Assembly (NCBI GenBank): GCA_013314755.1
Contig: JABUFA010000014.1
Span: forward strand, 25,051-89,050
Source: Chthonomonadia bacterium
Lineage (GTDB): Bacteria; Armatimonadota; HRBIN16
Direction of reading: 5' to 3'
DNA: 64,000 bases
Part shown: in pieces, positions 28,259 through 36,925 of the stretch
How positions within the stretch are numbered: the first letter of the stretch is position 1
How the letters are laid out: each line of letters starts with the position of its first letter
Translations under genes and position numbers: made by a program
Notes under the pieces: generated by a model
The model's input: only the letters and a program-made list of their open reading frames with translations
The model's database searches: none
What the model was told of the DNA's origin: nothing

Positions 28259-29167
28259 CTATCGTATCTTCGGTGCGGGCTTGGGTTCGGTGCTGGGTCC
28301 GTCAACGACAGGCTTGCCGTTTTTCCACAACACCCTGTCTAACCGCAGGGTGCGCCCCAGCGGGTTCGAACCGTACAGCGGCTCGTTCTGATTATCCCAG
28401 GCGTGATACAGCATCCACATCTCGCCAGAGGGCAGGCTAACAAGGCACTGATGTCCCGGGCTGTACACCTTGTCCGGCACGGTTTGCAGGATCCGTTCGG
28501 CTTTCACATAGGGTCCTCTGAGAGAGCGAGAGGTCGCATATGCCACCGCGTAGCATGCATCTCGTTTGTAGCTCTGGAACCACCCGCCCGAATAGAACAA
28601 GTAATAGGTGCCGTTGCGATACAGCATGGTCGGTGCTTCTACGATGCCTTTCTCCCAGTCGCGGTCGGGGCGCAACAGTACGCTCTTCTCCTCGCTTACC
28701 TGAAGGAGGTCAGCTGTCATCCTGCGCATGACGATGGCGCGAGGGTCTTCCTCGGAATAGATGAGATAGGGTGTGCCGTCGCGGTCAAAGAAGATGGTGG
28801 CGTCAATGACTCCGACCCGATTATCGTCGCCACGCACCAGGACAGCACGGTGCTGGAACGGTCCCAGCGGGTTGGTGCTGGTGGCGATGCCGATATCATG
28901 CTTGCCCGTTTGAGGATTGCGTGCCGAATAGGTCATATACAGCGTGCCACGATACGCGATGACCTCCGGCGCCCACAGGTGTTCGCGAGACCACGGAGGA
29001 CGAAAGGCACTACCCCGGTGCGTCCAGTGCACCAGATCTGGCGATTCCATCACCTGAAAGTCGTAGCCGGACGAGTGTGTGGCGTAGGCATAGAACTTCC
29101 CCTTCCATGCGAGCACGTGAGGGTCGGGAAAATCGCGGGCATATACCGGGTTGGTGTAGGTAGCCAT
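28259..29167 (-). CDS. Glycoside hydrolase family 43 protein
   Basis: This 302-residue five-bladed propeller enzyme has the three GH43 acidic residues: general base Asp15 in FPDPHVLAW, the modulating Asp in GVIDATIFFD, and the general acid Glu in GIVEAPTMLYRNG. GH43 enzymes include arabinanases, arabinofuranosidases and xylosidases, so arabinose- or xylose-containing side chains are candidates. No signal peptide is seen. I chose ATG 29167 because AAGGAGG lies six bases upstream; a longer frame adds 17 unlikely residues. It is the last gene of the cassette-2 operon. Confidence 0.92.
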   Translation of the reverse strand: MATYTNPVYARDFPDPHVLAWKGKFYAYATHSSGYDFQVMESPDLVHWTHRGSAFRPPWSREHLWAPEVIAYRGTLYMTYSARNPQTGKHDIGIATSTNPLGPFQHRAVLVRGDDNRVGVIDATIFFDRDGTPYLIYSEEDPRAIVMRRMTADLLQVSEEKSVLLRPDRDWEKGIVEAPTMLYRNGTYYLFYSGGWFQSYKRDACYAVAYATSRSLRGPYVKAERILQTVPDKVYSPGHQCLVSLPSGEMWMLYHAWDNQNEPLYGSNPLGRTLRLDRVLWKNGKPVVDGPSTEPKPAPKIR

Positions 29168-29227
29168 CGTTCGCCTCCTTGCCAAAAACGGGTGAGGGGA
29201 AGCCTCCCCCTCACCCACAGAGTTGGA

Positions 29228-30061
29228 TTAGCGGTTCCGTCCTTCCTGATAGTTACAGCGGTCATTCCAGCCAGAGAAGTTCTGTCGCCACATGGTGGGT
29301 GTGACCGTTCGTCCGCCTTTCTGCACATCGTCGCCGATGCGGCGCCAGGTCTGTCCCCAGGTCATGTACTTGGCGTGACCATCCGCGAACACATAATTCG
29401 AACCGCCCTGGTTGCGCTGGGCGATGGTGCTCGCGCTGGTCTTGTTGTGGCGGTTGAAGGCGACGTTTCTTGTGAAGTCGACGCAGACATAGCCCTCGTC
29501 CGCCTCCCAGGTGGCGACCTGGTGCCACTGTGCGTCATTGACGCCCGGCACGCTCTCCACGATCTGGATGGCTTCAGCAGGCTTCTCCAGCGCCGCCAGC
29601 TTCAGCGCGTTCCAGGGTCCGTTCGGATAGTCACTGATGTTGAGGCGATATGAGCCCGGGATGTTGTCCGCATCAGGTTTGTCAGGCAGGTTGCTCCAGC
29701 TGTCGTTCCACAGCCCGCGGGGCCAGCTCTCCGCATCGGAGGGGCACTGATAAACCTGCTTGTTCTTCACGTAGGGCAGAAGCACATAGTCCCAGCCCCA
29801 CATGGGGTCCTTATAGCCCCAGCACTGCGGGCACGAGGTGTCGGGCTCGTCGTTGAACCAGGCTTTGGGCAGATATTCGTCGTGGTCCTGAGCGAACATC
29901 TGCAGAGCCAGCCCGAGCTGCTTCATGTTGGACAGGCAGGACGTTGCCCGTGCCTTCTCGCGAGCCTGGGCGAACACTGGGAACAGTATCGCCGCCAGTA
30001 TCGCGATGATGGCGATGACGACGAGCAACTCGATCAGCGTGAAAGCGTGACGTTTGGTCAT
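29228..30061 (-). CDS. Type IV prepilin-like protein, DUF1559/SBP_bac_10 type (cassette 2)
   Basis: This 277-residue prepilin begins [20 protein letters not shown] with Ala at -1, Phe at +1 and Glu at +5. It continues [23 protein letters not shown]. Toward the C-terminus [18 protein letters not shown] gives the DG turn of the family signature, with His replaced. RBS GGAGGT precedes the ATG at 30061; an upstream in-frame start 21 codons earlier is unlikely. It lies between the small membrane protein and GH43. Confidence 0.9.
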   Translation of the reverse strand: MTKRHAFTLIELLVVIAIIAILAAILFPVFAQAREKARATSCLSNMKQLGLALQMFAQDHDEYLPKAWFNDEPDTSCPQCWGYKDPMWGWDYVLLPYVKNKQVYQCPSDAESWPRGLWNDSWSNLPDKPDADNIPGSYRLNISDYPNGPWNALKLAALEKPAEAIQIVESVPGVNDAQWHQVATWEADEGYVCVDFTRNVAFNRHNKTSASTIAQRNQGGSNYVFADGHAKYMTWGQTWRRIGDDVQKGGRTVTPTMWRQNFSGWNDRCNYQEGRNR

Positions 30062-30148
30062 TTCGGTAAACCTCCTTTGGTTTGTTGTAATGTTCAATGG
30101 CTTGAGCCTCGTTGCGACGGTCATTGTCGCTTTTGTGCCGGATAACCC

Positions 30149-30358
30149 CTATCTGCCGCCAGATGTCGCGCCCGACGGCTGAGATGGCTGGACATAGCCG
30201 GGCGGCTGGTACGCCTGTGGTGGGTAATCACCGGGTTTGCGCGCACTGCTGGCGGTAAAGTATCGGTAACCGGCTATCGCCAGCACCGCCACTATCACCA
30301 CGATGACCACCACCGCTACCCAGCCGGGCAGCTCTCGTTTCAGACCGGATGAACTCAC
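30149..30358 (-). CDS. Small single-pass membrane protein of pilin cassette 2 (69 residues)
   Basis: The 69-residue protein has a soluble N-terminus MSSSGLKRELPG, a helix VAVVVIVVIVAVLAIAGY, and a Pro/Tyr/Gln/Gly-rich tail with PPQAYQPPGYVQPSQP. Start is GTG at 30358, which overlaps the ArsR-like stop by four bases (GTGA), with GGAGGTGAG upstream. Here it is before the prepilin, unlike in the other three cassettes. Confidence 0.8.
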   Translation of the reverse strand: MSSSGLKRELPGWVAVVVIVVIVAVLAIAGYRYFTASSARKPGDYPPQAYQPPGYVQPSQPSGATSGGR

Positions 30359-31332
30359 CTGTTCTCACCTCCTTCCTGCACAAGGGCAGTTTCGGGACGG
30401 CTGACGCGCTCTTTCCCCACGTAGTGCAGGCGAAGCACCAGGTCCTGTTCGTAGTTGCCAAAGCCGCGCCCGAACAGGTTGAACCCGCCGACGTGTTCCG
30501 CGTCCGGTTTGACCCCAATGCGCACCGTAATGGGGTGGTGAGGCGCCAGCATCAGGTCCGCAATAGTGGTTTCAGAGACAGGAGTGCCGTCCACGTAACT
30601 GCCTTCTGCATCTACCGACCAGATTTTTAACATGCCGTACTGCGTCATGTAGTCGTTCCACCAGGGTGGATTGAGCCGCCCCCGCCTGCCGCCAAAGTCA
30701 CCGGGGGATGTCCATGTACCGATTTCCACCCCGTTAATCCAAACCGTGATGTCGGAGGGATAGTTGTTATCGTGGTTAGGAGCTTCCGAGCAGATTTCCA
30801 TCAGCAGCTCCAGGCGGCGAATCTCTGTGCCTGCGCCAAGCGTGCAGGGAAATACATACTCCACAAACCCTTCCGCCATCCACAGCAGCTGGGCAGTAGC
30901 GCGTTCAGGCTCGAAGAACGACTGAGGGTCATCCAGAAAGCCGATGATGCGCTCCCGGTTAGCCAGCCCGCAGGTGGGGGTAGGATTGACCAGCGTATAC
31001 AATCCAATCGGCATGGCAATCTCTTCAACGCGGTCTTCCACAGAGTGAGTTGGCTCAAAGGAGATAATAAAGCGGTCATAAGCCAGGCGACAGCGCTTCT
31101 GCATTCCCTGAACCCCGGGCTTGTACTCGGTTTTGATCAGCCCAATCTGTTCGAGGAGCTGTGCGTGTTTGGTCACTGCGGGCTGAGAGATACCCAGTGC
31201 CTGCCCCAGCTCGTTGATGTTCCGCTCGCCCTGCGCGAGAAGCTCCAGCATTCGCACCCTCGTTTCCGACGACAGCGCTTTGAACAGCTCGATGCTGTCT
31301 GCGCCGTGCACTTCTAAAATATGCGCCCGCAT
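30355..31332 (-). CDS. ArsR-like one-component regulator with C-terminal sensor domain (cassette 2)
   Basis: This 325-residue protein is a paralogue of the regulator at 27103-28080. The winged helix contains ELFKALSSETRVRMLELL and QPAVTKHAQLLEQIGLI. The C-terminal domain shares [37 protein letters not shown] and [22 protein letters not shown]. It probably binds a sugar and controls its own cassette. Start ATG 31332 has GAGGTG five bases upstream; an ATG six codons earlier lacks this. The promoter and a related palindrome sit directly upstream. Confidence 0.85.
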   Translation of the reverse strand: MRAHILEVHGADSIELFKALSSETRVRMLELLAQGERNINELGQALGISQPAVTKHAQLLEQIGLIKTEYKPGVQGMQKRCRLAYDRFIISFEPTHSVEDRVEEIAMPIGLYTLVNPTPTCGLANRERIIGFLDDPQSFFEPERATAQLLWMAEGFVEYVFPCTLGAGTEIRRLELLMEICSEAPNHDNNYPSDITVWINGVEIGTWTSPGDFGGRRGRLNPPWWNDYMTQYGMLKIWSVDAEGSYVDGTPVSETTIADLMLAPHHPITVRIGVKPDAEHVGGFNLFGRGFGNYEQDLVLRLHYVGKERVSRPETALVQEGGENR

Positions 31333-31348
31333 GGCACACCTCAAAAAC

Positions 31349-31364
31349 ATAACCTGATGGCTAT
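31349..31364 (-). promoter_or_regulatory. Operator palindrome for the cassette-2 ArsR-like regulator
   Basis: On the minus strand ATAGCCATCAGGTTAT has 6-base arms ATAGCC/GGTTAT with one mismatch around a 4-base centre. It begins one base past the -10 box, the same placement as the cassette-1 operator. Confidence 0.5.
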
Positions 31365-31365
31365 T

Positions 31366-31394
31366 ATTATAAACGATTGTCTATGATTATGCAA
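31366..31394 (-). promoter_or_regulatory. Sigma-70 promoter of cassette-2 operon
   Basis: TTGCAT (31394-31389) and TATAAT (31371-31366) on the minus strand are separated by 17 bases. The -10 is perfect consensus. The ATG follows about 34 bases later. Confidence 0.75.
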
Positions 31395-31700
31395 GGGATA
31401 TGAATGATTTTTCGGGGGCTTTCGCTAAAAAACGGTGTTTTTACAGGGATAGAAGCACCCCCGAACGCAGTAAAGCATCTTATCCCTGTTGTCGTGCGGA
31501 ACGAAATGAGGCATCCTCTGAGATTCTTCGCTTCACTCAGAATGACATAAATACAGAACAGAACGACATAATTGTGTCCTTATCATGCTGAGCGCCGACG
31601 CGAAGCATCTCGTCGTTACAGGGTTGAGACCCTTCACTGCGTTCAGGGAAGCGGGCGAAGCCTGTTAATTTACTGATGCCAGGATGGCAGAAACATGCCA
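31395..31700. other. Intergenic region with two dispersed repeat fragments
   Basis: No gene is seen. It contains an element like AGATTCTTCGCTTCACTCAG followed by AATGACATAA at about 31520-31552. A second element, ATGCTGAGCGCCGACGCGAA followed by GCATCT, lies at about 31585-31612. These are degenerate REP/RUP-like sequences. A related fragment is near 28185-28225. Confidence 0.5.
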
Positions 31701-32963
31701 TCAATAGAACCAAAAGACCCACCAGTTTTTCATCGGTTTGCCGTTATCGTCTCTGGAACGGTTGTTCAAGCCGGGCATGTTCTGCCACCAGTACACCAGC
31801 CATCTGCCCATGCAATCGGGAGCCAGCGTTTCGTAGCGCTTCAGCACCTCGCAGGTCCAGGGCTTTGCTACATCCTTACCATCTGCTCCACTGCCGATGC
31901 GCCAGTCTTCAATAGTGGACATCACCGGTTCGGTGTTGTTCAGGTCGTAGTGGCGTCGGGCATTGGGTGGGAAGTGCACGTTCCCGCCAGCTGCGACGTA
32001 TCCCTCAATCCGCCAGGTCTGCTTGCCGTCAGTCACCACAGCGGTATGGGGGTCGGGGTAGCTGATGCCCTTCCCCTCTCCCCAGAGCGGATAGAAGGAG
32101 TTAAAGGGCAGTCCATAGCGACGGTCCAGGTCGAAGCCGGCGTACTTGTGAAAGTATCGAGTGAAGTAGGGGATAGCGCCGCTGTGGGCAAGCCCCTCCA
32201 TCGAGTGCCCCAGGTTCTCCATTGCGCAACCGATGCCCCGGTCGTGGTTGATGCAGTTGATTCGTACCGATCTGCCTGTCCACTTCTGGTCAGGGTCGCC
32301 GCCGTTGCCCGCCTGCACGTATTTGCCCGGGATGCGGCGGAACCGCTCGTCGTATACAGGCTTCAGCTCCACACATTCCAGACAGCGAAAATCGCCCGTT
32401 GCCGCGGCGGTAAACCACACCTCATGCACATATCCTCGGTCTACCAGCTCATCCAGACGAAGGAAACGCCGTTTATTGCGCGGGTCGCGCACGCCGATAT
32501 ATTCCGCAAACCGCTCCGAGAAGAATCCGCCATAGTCGCAGTTGATTTCGTCCTGCCGTGCGTGTGGCTTGATGGGCGACCGGGAGCTGTTCCCCTGCTT
32601 GCGGTCGGGGTCGCGCAGGTCGACGAATCGCCAGATGGAGTATTCCAGAAAGGGCGGACTGCTGGGGTCTTTATAGCCGTGATACCTGCTGGCTTCGCGC
32701 ATGGCAAGGATGAGCTGCTGTGCCAGACGAAGCGGTTTCTCCGGCTCTACCTGATTGGAGAAGTTTATCAGCAGCACACGCGGGCGCATCTTCTGGATAC
32801 GGTCGTGATTTCGCACCATCCACGCATCCGAGTTTGCTTTGCTCCAGCGGTTGGGCCAGACCGTGGGGTCGGCGGGGTCGTTCAGAGGTTTGGGTGTACC
32901 ATCAGGATTGAAATGGCGTTGCCAGTCGATTGCATCCTGCTGATTTGTCCACAGACGTCGCAT
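31701..32963 (-). CDS. Hypothetical protein, divergent from GntR/LacI regulator
   Basis: I do not recognise this 420-residue protein. It begins MRRLWTNQQDAIDWQRHFNP and has no signal peptide. Notable stretches are WMVRNHDRIQKMRPRVLLINFSN, GFFSERFAEYIG, VHEVWFTAAATGDFRCLECVEL, INCINHDRGIGCAMENLGHSMEG and the ending WWVFWFY. The aromatic content and the NHDRG and CAMENLGHS motifs suggest an enzyme or glycan-binding fold. It is divergently transcribed from the regulator at 33236 across a 272-base gap, so the regulator is likely to control it. Confidence 0.75.
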   Translation of the reverse strand: MRRLWTNQQDAIDWQRHFNPDGTPKPLNDPADPTVWPNRWSKANSDAWMVRNHDRIQKMRPRVLLINFSNQVEPEKPLRLAQQLILAMREASRYHGYKDPSSPPFLEYSIWRFVDLRDPDRKQGNSSRSPIKPHARQDEINCDYGGFFSERFAEYIGVRDPRNKRRFLRLDELVDRGYVHEVWFTAAATGDFRCLECVELKPVYDERFRRIPGKYVQAGNGGDPDQKWTGRSVRINCINHDRGIGCAMENLGHSMEGLAHSGAIPYFTRYFHKYAGFDLDRRYGLPFNSFYPLWGEGKGISYPDPHTAVVTDGKQTWRIEGYVAAGGNVHFPPNARRHYDLNNTEPVMSTIEDWRIGSGADGKDVAKPWTCEVLKRYETLAPDCMGRWLVYWWQNMPGLNNRSRDDNGKPMKNWWVFWFY

Positions 32964-33114
32964 GAGACACTCCTTCTACGTTGGGATACAGGTGTTCTTT
33001 CCGTTGCCACGCAGCGAAATCCTGCTTCTAGCTTCAACAGCCTTTCAAACACTACCATGATATAAAGCGGTTGAGGTTACTATAATGTAATTTTACAGGT
33101 GCCGATATGAAATT

Positions 33115-33134
33115 TTTCGGAAAATTATTCGAAA
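33115..33134. promoter_or_regulatory. Candidate operator between divergent genes
   Basis: TTTCG and CGAAA are inverted arms around a 10-base AT-rich centre. It ends four bases before the -35 of the regulator promoter. The arms are short, so this is tentative. Confidence 0.3.
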
Positions 33135-33138
33135 GTAC

Positions 33139-33167
33139 TTGACTTTTTCGGCAAGAGCATCTATACT
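33139..33167 (+). promoter_or_regulatory. Sigma-70 promoter of the GntR/LacI regulator operon
   Basis: TTGACT (33139-33144) and TATACT (33162-33167) are separated by exactly 17 bases. The start codon follows about 68 bases later. Confidence 0.75.
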
Positions 33168-33235
33168 TGAGGTAATACAGTTCTATAACGCCTGAAGGGA
33201 TTCTCACTCCGTTCGCCCAGAAAAGAGGATGCGTT

Positions 33236-34306
33236 GTGAAAGTCAAGCACGTATGGGTGCGACAACAGGTACTGGAGGAGATTCGGCAGGGCAGATACGG
33301 TAATCGCCTGCCCACCAAACAGCAGCTCGCTGAGCGGTTTGGTGTGAGCGTTGGTACCATATCACGTGCGCTGGACGCTCTCTGCCAGGAAGGATGGCTG
33401 GAATGCAAGCGCGGTGTCGGCATCTATGCCTGTGTGCCCGCCCTTCCGCGTGTGAAACAGATTGCTTTCATCATCAGCGCACCTGTGGATGTTGTGGAAC
33501 ATACATATCACGGTCCGCTTTTCCGCGCCCTGCATGATGTCTGTGCGACCGCGAACGTCAACCTGATGGTGGCAGGTATTTCTCCTTCCGAGTGGCAGAA
33601 CCTGCCGGAACGCTATCCTGGCGCTGCCTTCTATGTGGTCGCTCCACCGATAGACAGCGTGGATGTGTTGACCAGCCTCTGGGAGGAGGGCGTTTCACTG
33701 GTGGTGGTCGGAGCTTCGTGGCAGGAACCGGTAGCGTTCCCCACGATAGACAGCGACAACCGGGGCGGCGCACGGCGGGGAGTAGAATATCTCCTGCATC
33801 TCGGTCACCGACGCATCGCTTATGTGAACGGTACGGAAAACAGCTGCAACTGCCGCGACCGACTGGCAGGCTATCTGGACGCTTTGCAGGCGTGGGGCAT
33901 TGAAGCTAGACCGCAGTGGATTATCCATGCCGGCGATGATACCCATCTATCGCCATCCGCACGCAACGCGCTGATGGACCTTCTGTTAACGCCCGAGCGA
34001 CCCACGGCGGTCTTCTGTGCAGGATATTTCCTCGTGCTGGAAGTGATGGCACTTGCAGAGCAGTTGGGCATCACTATCCCGCAACAGCTCAGCATCCTGG
34101 GCACCGACGACCCTGTATCGGCGCGGTATTTGAATCCGCCTTTGACTACCCTGCGCCAGCCGCTGTACCAGATGGGCAGGCGGGCAGCGCAGGTACTGCT
34201 GGAAAGCCTTTCGCACCAGCAGATGCCACAGGCGGTACACGAAAAACTGCCGGTGGAGCTGATTACACGCGCTTCGTGTGCGCCACCGACAGAGCAAAAC
34301 CGGTAG
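33236..34306 (+). CDS. GntR-type HTH fused to LacI-type sugar-binding domain (AraR-like regulator, cassette 3)
   Basis: This 356-residue protein has a GntR winged helix at residues 8-70 (EIRQGRYGNRLPTKQQLAERFG, VGTISRALDALCQEGWLE). A LacI-type periplasmic-binding-fold sensor follows: KQIAFIISAPVDVVEHTYHGPLF, HLGHRRIAYVNG, and SILGTDDPVSARYLNPPLTTL. AraR of Bacillus has this architecture and senses arabinose; the ligand here is unknown. Start is GTG at 33236 with AGAGGA upstream. The prepilin gene follows 68 bases later on the same strand. Confidence 0.9.
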   Translation: MKVKHVWVRQQVLEEIRQGRYGNRLPTKQQLAERFGVSVGTISRALDALCQEGWLECKRGVGIYACVPALPRVKQIAFIISAPVDVVEHTYHGPLFRALHDVCATANVNLMVAGISPSEWQNLPERYPGAAFYVVAPPIDSVDVLTSLWEEGVSLVVVGASWQEPVAFPTIDSDNRGGARRGVEYLLHLGHRRIAYVNGTENSCNCRDRLAGYLDALQAWGIEARPQWIIHAGDDTHLSPSARNALMDLLLTPERPTAVFCAGYFLVLEVMALAEQLGITIPQQLSILGTDDPVSARYLNPPLTTLRQPLYQMGRRAAQVLLESLSHQQMPQAVHEKLPVELITRASCAPPTEQNR

Positions 34307-34374
34307 CAATCGTCTGCTCCGGCAGGCGTTCGCGATAAAAAAACAACAACTCGTTCGAGGAGGTCGTTTCAACA

Positions 34375-35130
34375 ATGCGACGCAGTGGCTTTACGCTGAT
34401 TGAGCTGCTGGTGGTTATCGCGATTATCGCGATACTGGCAGCCATTCTGTTCCCGGTCTTCTCGCAGGCACGCGAGCAGGCACGCAAAACCGCCTGTCTG
34501 TCCAACACCAAGCAGATTGGGCTGGCGGTCAGTATGTATGTGCAGGATTACGATGAAACCTTCTTCCCCCAGCCCTGGCCTGGTGGATGCCCGGATGTGG
34601 GATACTTCACCACAAACCCCGCCCATCCCAAACAGCACTGGGCAACCATGATTTACCCCTACGTGAAAAACGGTGGTCTGTTCGACTGCCCCAGCTACTC
34701 GGGCACGACGTATGTGGCTTCTTACGCGCTGTGGGTATGTGGTGACCCCGACCGGAAGCCTATCGTGCCGTTCGTGGAGTACGGCATCAACGAGGTCATT
34801 CTGGGCACCAGCACGGGCAAGGCGCTGGCATCCATCCAAACGCCTGCAAACATCGGCATTATCGCCGATAACAACTATATCTTCAGCTGGCGCAACTGTC
34901 TGGTCGGTCCACTGGACAGCCAGCCCCGTCTTTACTGGACCGAAGGGCGCGGCGGCTGGGAGTTCTATCAGGGTAACCCGCGCCACCAGGGCGGTATGAA
35001 CTTCGTGTACGCCGATGGGCACTCGAAGTGGGCGCGTGCAACCGACAACCCCAACCCGAAGTCCGACCGCCCATACGAGTGGGGTTATTATCCTGTGCTG
35101 ATGTCGGATGATATCTGCACACCACCATAA
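34375..35130 (+). CDS. Type IV prepilin-like protein, DUF1559/SBP_bac_10 type (cassette 3)
   Basis: This 251-residue prepilin begins [20 protein letters not shown] with Gly at -1. [24 protein letters not shown] follows. The C-terminal signature is a canonical H-X9-[30 protein letters not shown] lies nine bases before ATG. It lies between the regulator and the 66-residue membrane protein, on the plus strand. Confidence 0.92.
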   Translation: MRRSGFTLIELLVVIAIIAILAAILFPVFSQAREQARKTACLSNTKQIGLAVSMYVQDYDETFFPQPWPGGCPDVGYFTTNPAHPKQHWATMIYPYVKNGGLFDCPSYSGTTYVASYALWVCGDPDRKPIVPFVEYGINEVILGTSTGKALASIQTPANIGIIADNNYIFSWRNCLVGPLDSQPRLYWTEGRGGWEFYQGNPRHQGGMNFVYADGHSKWARATDNPNPKSDRPYEWGYYPVLMSDDICTPP

Positions 35131-35139
35131 AGAGGACAG

Positions 35140-35340
35140 ATGGACACGATGAACAAGAACGTTTCCACACCCGTAGCTATCGCCATTATCGTGGTGGTGC
35201 TGCTCGTGGTCGGCTTCTTCCTCTACCGGGGTATCACCGGCGGAGTACAGGGCAACGGTCGTGAGGGAGAGGTACAGGCTGCTCCGCCGGTGCCCGGTGG
35301 AGGCGCACCGCCCGACATGGCGATGCCGGGCACACGCTAA
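35140..35340 (+). CDS. Small single-pass membrane protein of pilin cassette 3 (66 residues)
   Basis: The product is MDTMNKNVSTPVAIAIIVVV followed by the rest of a helix ending LYRG. The tail is Gly/Pro-rich (PPVPGGGAPPDMAMPGTR). It starts nine bases after the prepilin stop, with AGAGGA upstream. A stable hairpin follows at 35353. Confidence 0.8.
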   Translation: MDTMNKNVSTPVAIAIIVVVLLVVGFFLYRGITGGVQGNGREGEVQAAPPVPGGGAPPDMAMPGTR

Positions 35341-35352
35341 GCACCGCACAAT

Positions 35353-35376
35353 GCAGGGGACCTGCCGGTCCCCTGC
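35353..35376. terminator. Strong hairpin between convergent genes, terminator-like without U-tract
   Basis: GCAGGGGACC and GGTCCCCTGC form a perfect 10-base stem around the loop TGCC. It lies between the cassette-3 stop and the end of the DUF4190 gene on the other strand. No T-run follows on either strand, so it is not a standard intrinsic terminator. Confidence 0.55.
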
Positions 35377-35379
35377 CCC

Positions 35380-35679
35380 CTATCCCCGCGTGATGAGGTA
35401 GAAAAGACCGAGCACCCATGCCAGCACTGCCAGAACCGCGAGAGACAGCAAAACCACCCCGATAACGCCCAGAATATAGCCCGCCTCTGCCATTCCACGC
35501 CCCGACTCGGGGGCTTGACCCCGCCGGATAGCCTCGCGTTCAGCTTTACCCAGTATCCACGCGGGAATGGCAAACAACCCCATGGATACCAGCCCCAGTA
35601 TGCCGAATATCAGCGCCAGTATCGCGCGTGAGCTGGGATACTCTCCGGTGCGCATCGGTGCTGGGGGTTGTATGGACAT
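35380..35679 (-). CDS. DUF4190 domain small membrane protein
   Basis: This 99-residue protein has a polar N-terminus and two hydrophobic helices. The pattern ILALIFGILGLVSMGLFAIPAWILGKAEREAIRRG followed by GYILGVIGVVLL is the DUF4190 signature (short forms: ILALIFGILGL and AGYILGVIG). Function is unknown. It lies 58 bases after the ManD-like gene start side's next gene, on the minus strand, and faces cassette 3. Confidence 0.8.
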   Translation of the reverse strand: MSIQPPAPMRTGEYPSSRAILALIFGILGLVSMGLFAIPAWILGKAEREAIRRGQAPESGRGMAEAGYILGVIGVVLLSLAVLAVLAWVLGLFYLITRG

Positions 35680-35737
35680 CGCTCATCCACCTCCGCTAAC
35701 TATGGACACAGCACCGGCGTTCAGGGTTGCAGAGGCA

Positions 35738-36925
35738 TCAGTATCGGTGCATCGTTCCGTCCTCGCGGCGCACCAGTGGCATCCACGCCCGTTGATAGGG
35801 ATATTTCGCGGCTAACTCTTCGTTGATATCCAGCCCAATGCCCGGACGCTCCGGCGGATAGGCATAGCCATCCCGAAACTCACATGCACCGGGCATAACC
35901 TCGTACGCCTCCTGGGGGAAGGTGACCCACTCCTGCACGCCGAAGTTCGGAATGACCATATCCAGATGCACCGCCGCCGCCTGCGCGATGGGTCCCAGGT
36001 CCGCCGCGCCGTGAAATGCCATCTGCACCCCATAGGTCTCGGCAACCGCGGCGACCTTGCGCATCTCGGTAATGCCTCCGATATGCATCGGCGCACAGCG
36101 CAGGTAGTCAATCCATCGGTTTTGCAATAGTGGCAGGGCATCGTATCGGTTATGCACGATCTCGCCCATCGCCAGCGGAGTGGTAGAAGCCTGCCGCACC
36201 AGCGCAAAGCTCCCTATCTGCTCCGGGGGAAGCGGGTCCTCCAGGAAGAACAGACGGTAAGGCTCCAGCTGCTTCGCCAGCCATGCCGCCTGAATGGGCG
36301 TTAACTGTTCGTGCACGTCATGGCACAGCTCCACCGTGTCTCCCAGCTGTTTGCGCAGGTACTCGAACAGCTTCACATGCTCCAGCATGTAGGGAGTGGG
36401 CTCAAAGTACTGGGTGGGGGGAATGCTTGCACGCGGCGGCGGTTGGGTGCGCACCATGCCCGAGCCGCCATATCCGCCAATCTGTGCGCGAATGACCCGG
36501 TAGCCCTTCGCCTGCAGGTGGCGAACGCTTTCCTCCACCTCTTCGGGAGTTCTTCCGCCCGCATGTCCGTAGCACAGCACCTTATCGCGCGCGGCGCCGC
36601 CCAGTAGCTGATAAACGGGCATGTTCGCCAGCTTGCCCTTGATGTCCCACAGCGCGATGTCTATCGCGCCAATCGCCGCCGCATACACTGGTCCCCCGCG
36701 CCAGTAGGTATGGTGGTACAGGAAGTACCAGATGTCCTCAATCCGCTGGGGGTCCATGCCAATCAGCAGGTGCGAACAGTGCTCAATCGCCTCAGCGACA
36801 GCAAGTTCACTGCCGTTCAGCGTGCCGTCACCGACGCCATATACCCCTTCATCGGTCATCACCTTCACCAGCACGTAGTTGCGTCCGGGACAGGTGAGTA
36901 TCACACGCACTTCCGTAATCTTCAT
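35738..36925 (-). CDS. Enolase-superfamily dehydratase, mannonate dehydratase (ManD/RspA)-like
   Basis: This 395-residue protein is a member of the mandelate racemase/muconate lactonising enzyme group, closest to ManD. It has the N-terminal capping domain, then acid Mg ligands in ELCHDVHEQL, FFLEDPLPPEQ and LAMGEIVHNRYD. HGAADLGPIAQAA near the C-terminus resembles the ManD motif. It would dehydrate D-mannonate or D-gluconate to 2-keto-3-deoxygluconate; some relatives act on other acids or have very low activity. It overlaps the SDR gene by four bases and probably forms a sugar-acid pathway with it. Confidence 0.88.
   Translation of the reverse strand: MKITEVRVILTCPGRNYVLVKVMTDEGVYGVGDGTLNGSELAVAEAIEHCSHLLIGMDPQRIEDIWYFLYHHTYWRGGPVYAAAIGAIDIALWDIKGKLANMPVYQLLGGAARDKVLCYGHAGGRTPEEVEESVRHLQAKGYRVIRAQIGGYGGSGMVRTQPPPRASIPPTQYFEPTPYMLEHVKLFEYLRKQLGDTVELCHDVHEQLTPIQAAWLAKQLEPYRLFFLEDPLPPEQIGSFALVRQASTTPLAMGEIVHNRYDALPLLQNRWIDYLRCAPMHIGGITEMRKVAAVAETYGVQMAFHGAADLGPIAQAAAVHLDMVIPNFGVQEWVTFPQEAYEVMPGACEFRDGYAYPPERPGIGLDINEELAAKYPYQRAWMPLVRREDGTMHRY

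Noticed and set aside
28355..28375. GGTTCGAACC resembling a tRNA T-arm
   Set aside because: It lies in the GH43 coding sequence and no cloverleaf surrounds it.
27103..31332. Metal-sensing ArsR/SmtB repressors
   Set aside because: The characteristic Cys or His metal ligands are missing and a 220-residue sensor domain is attached; the neighbours are glycan genes.
33081..33086. TATAAT in the divergent gap
   Set aside because: No -35 lies 16-18 bases upstream on the plus strand; the TTGACT/TATACT pair downstream is much better.
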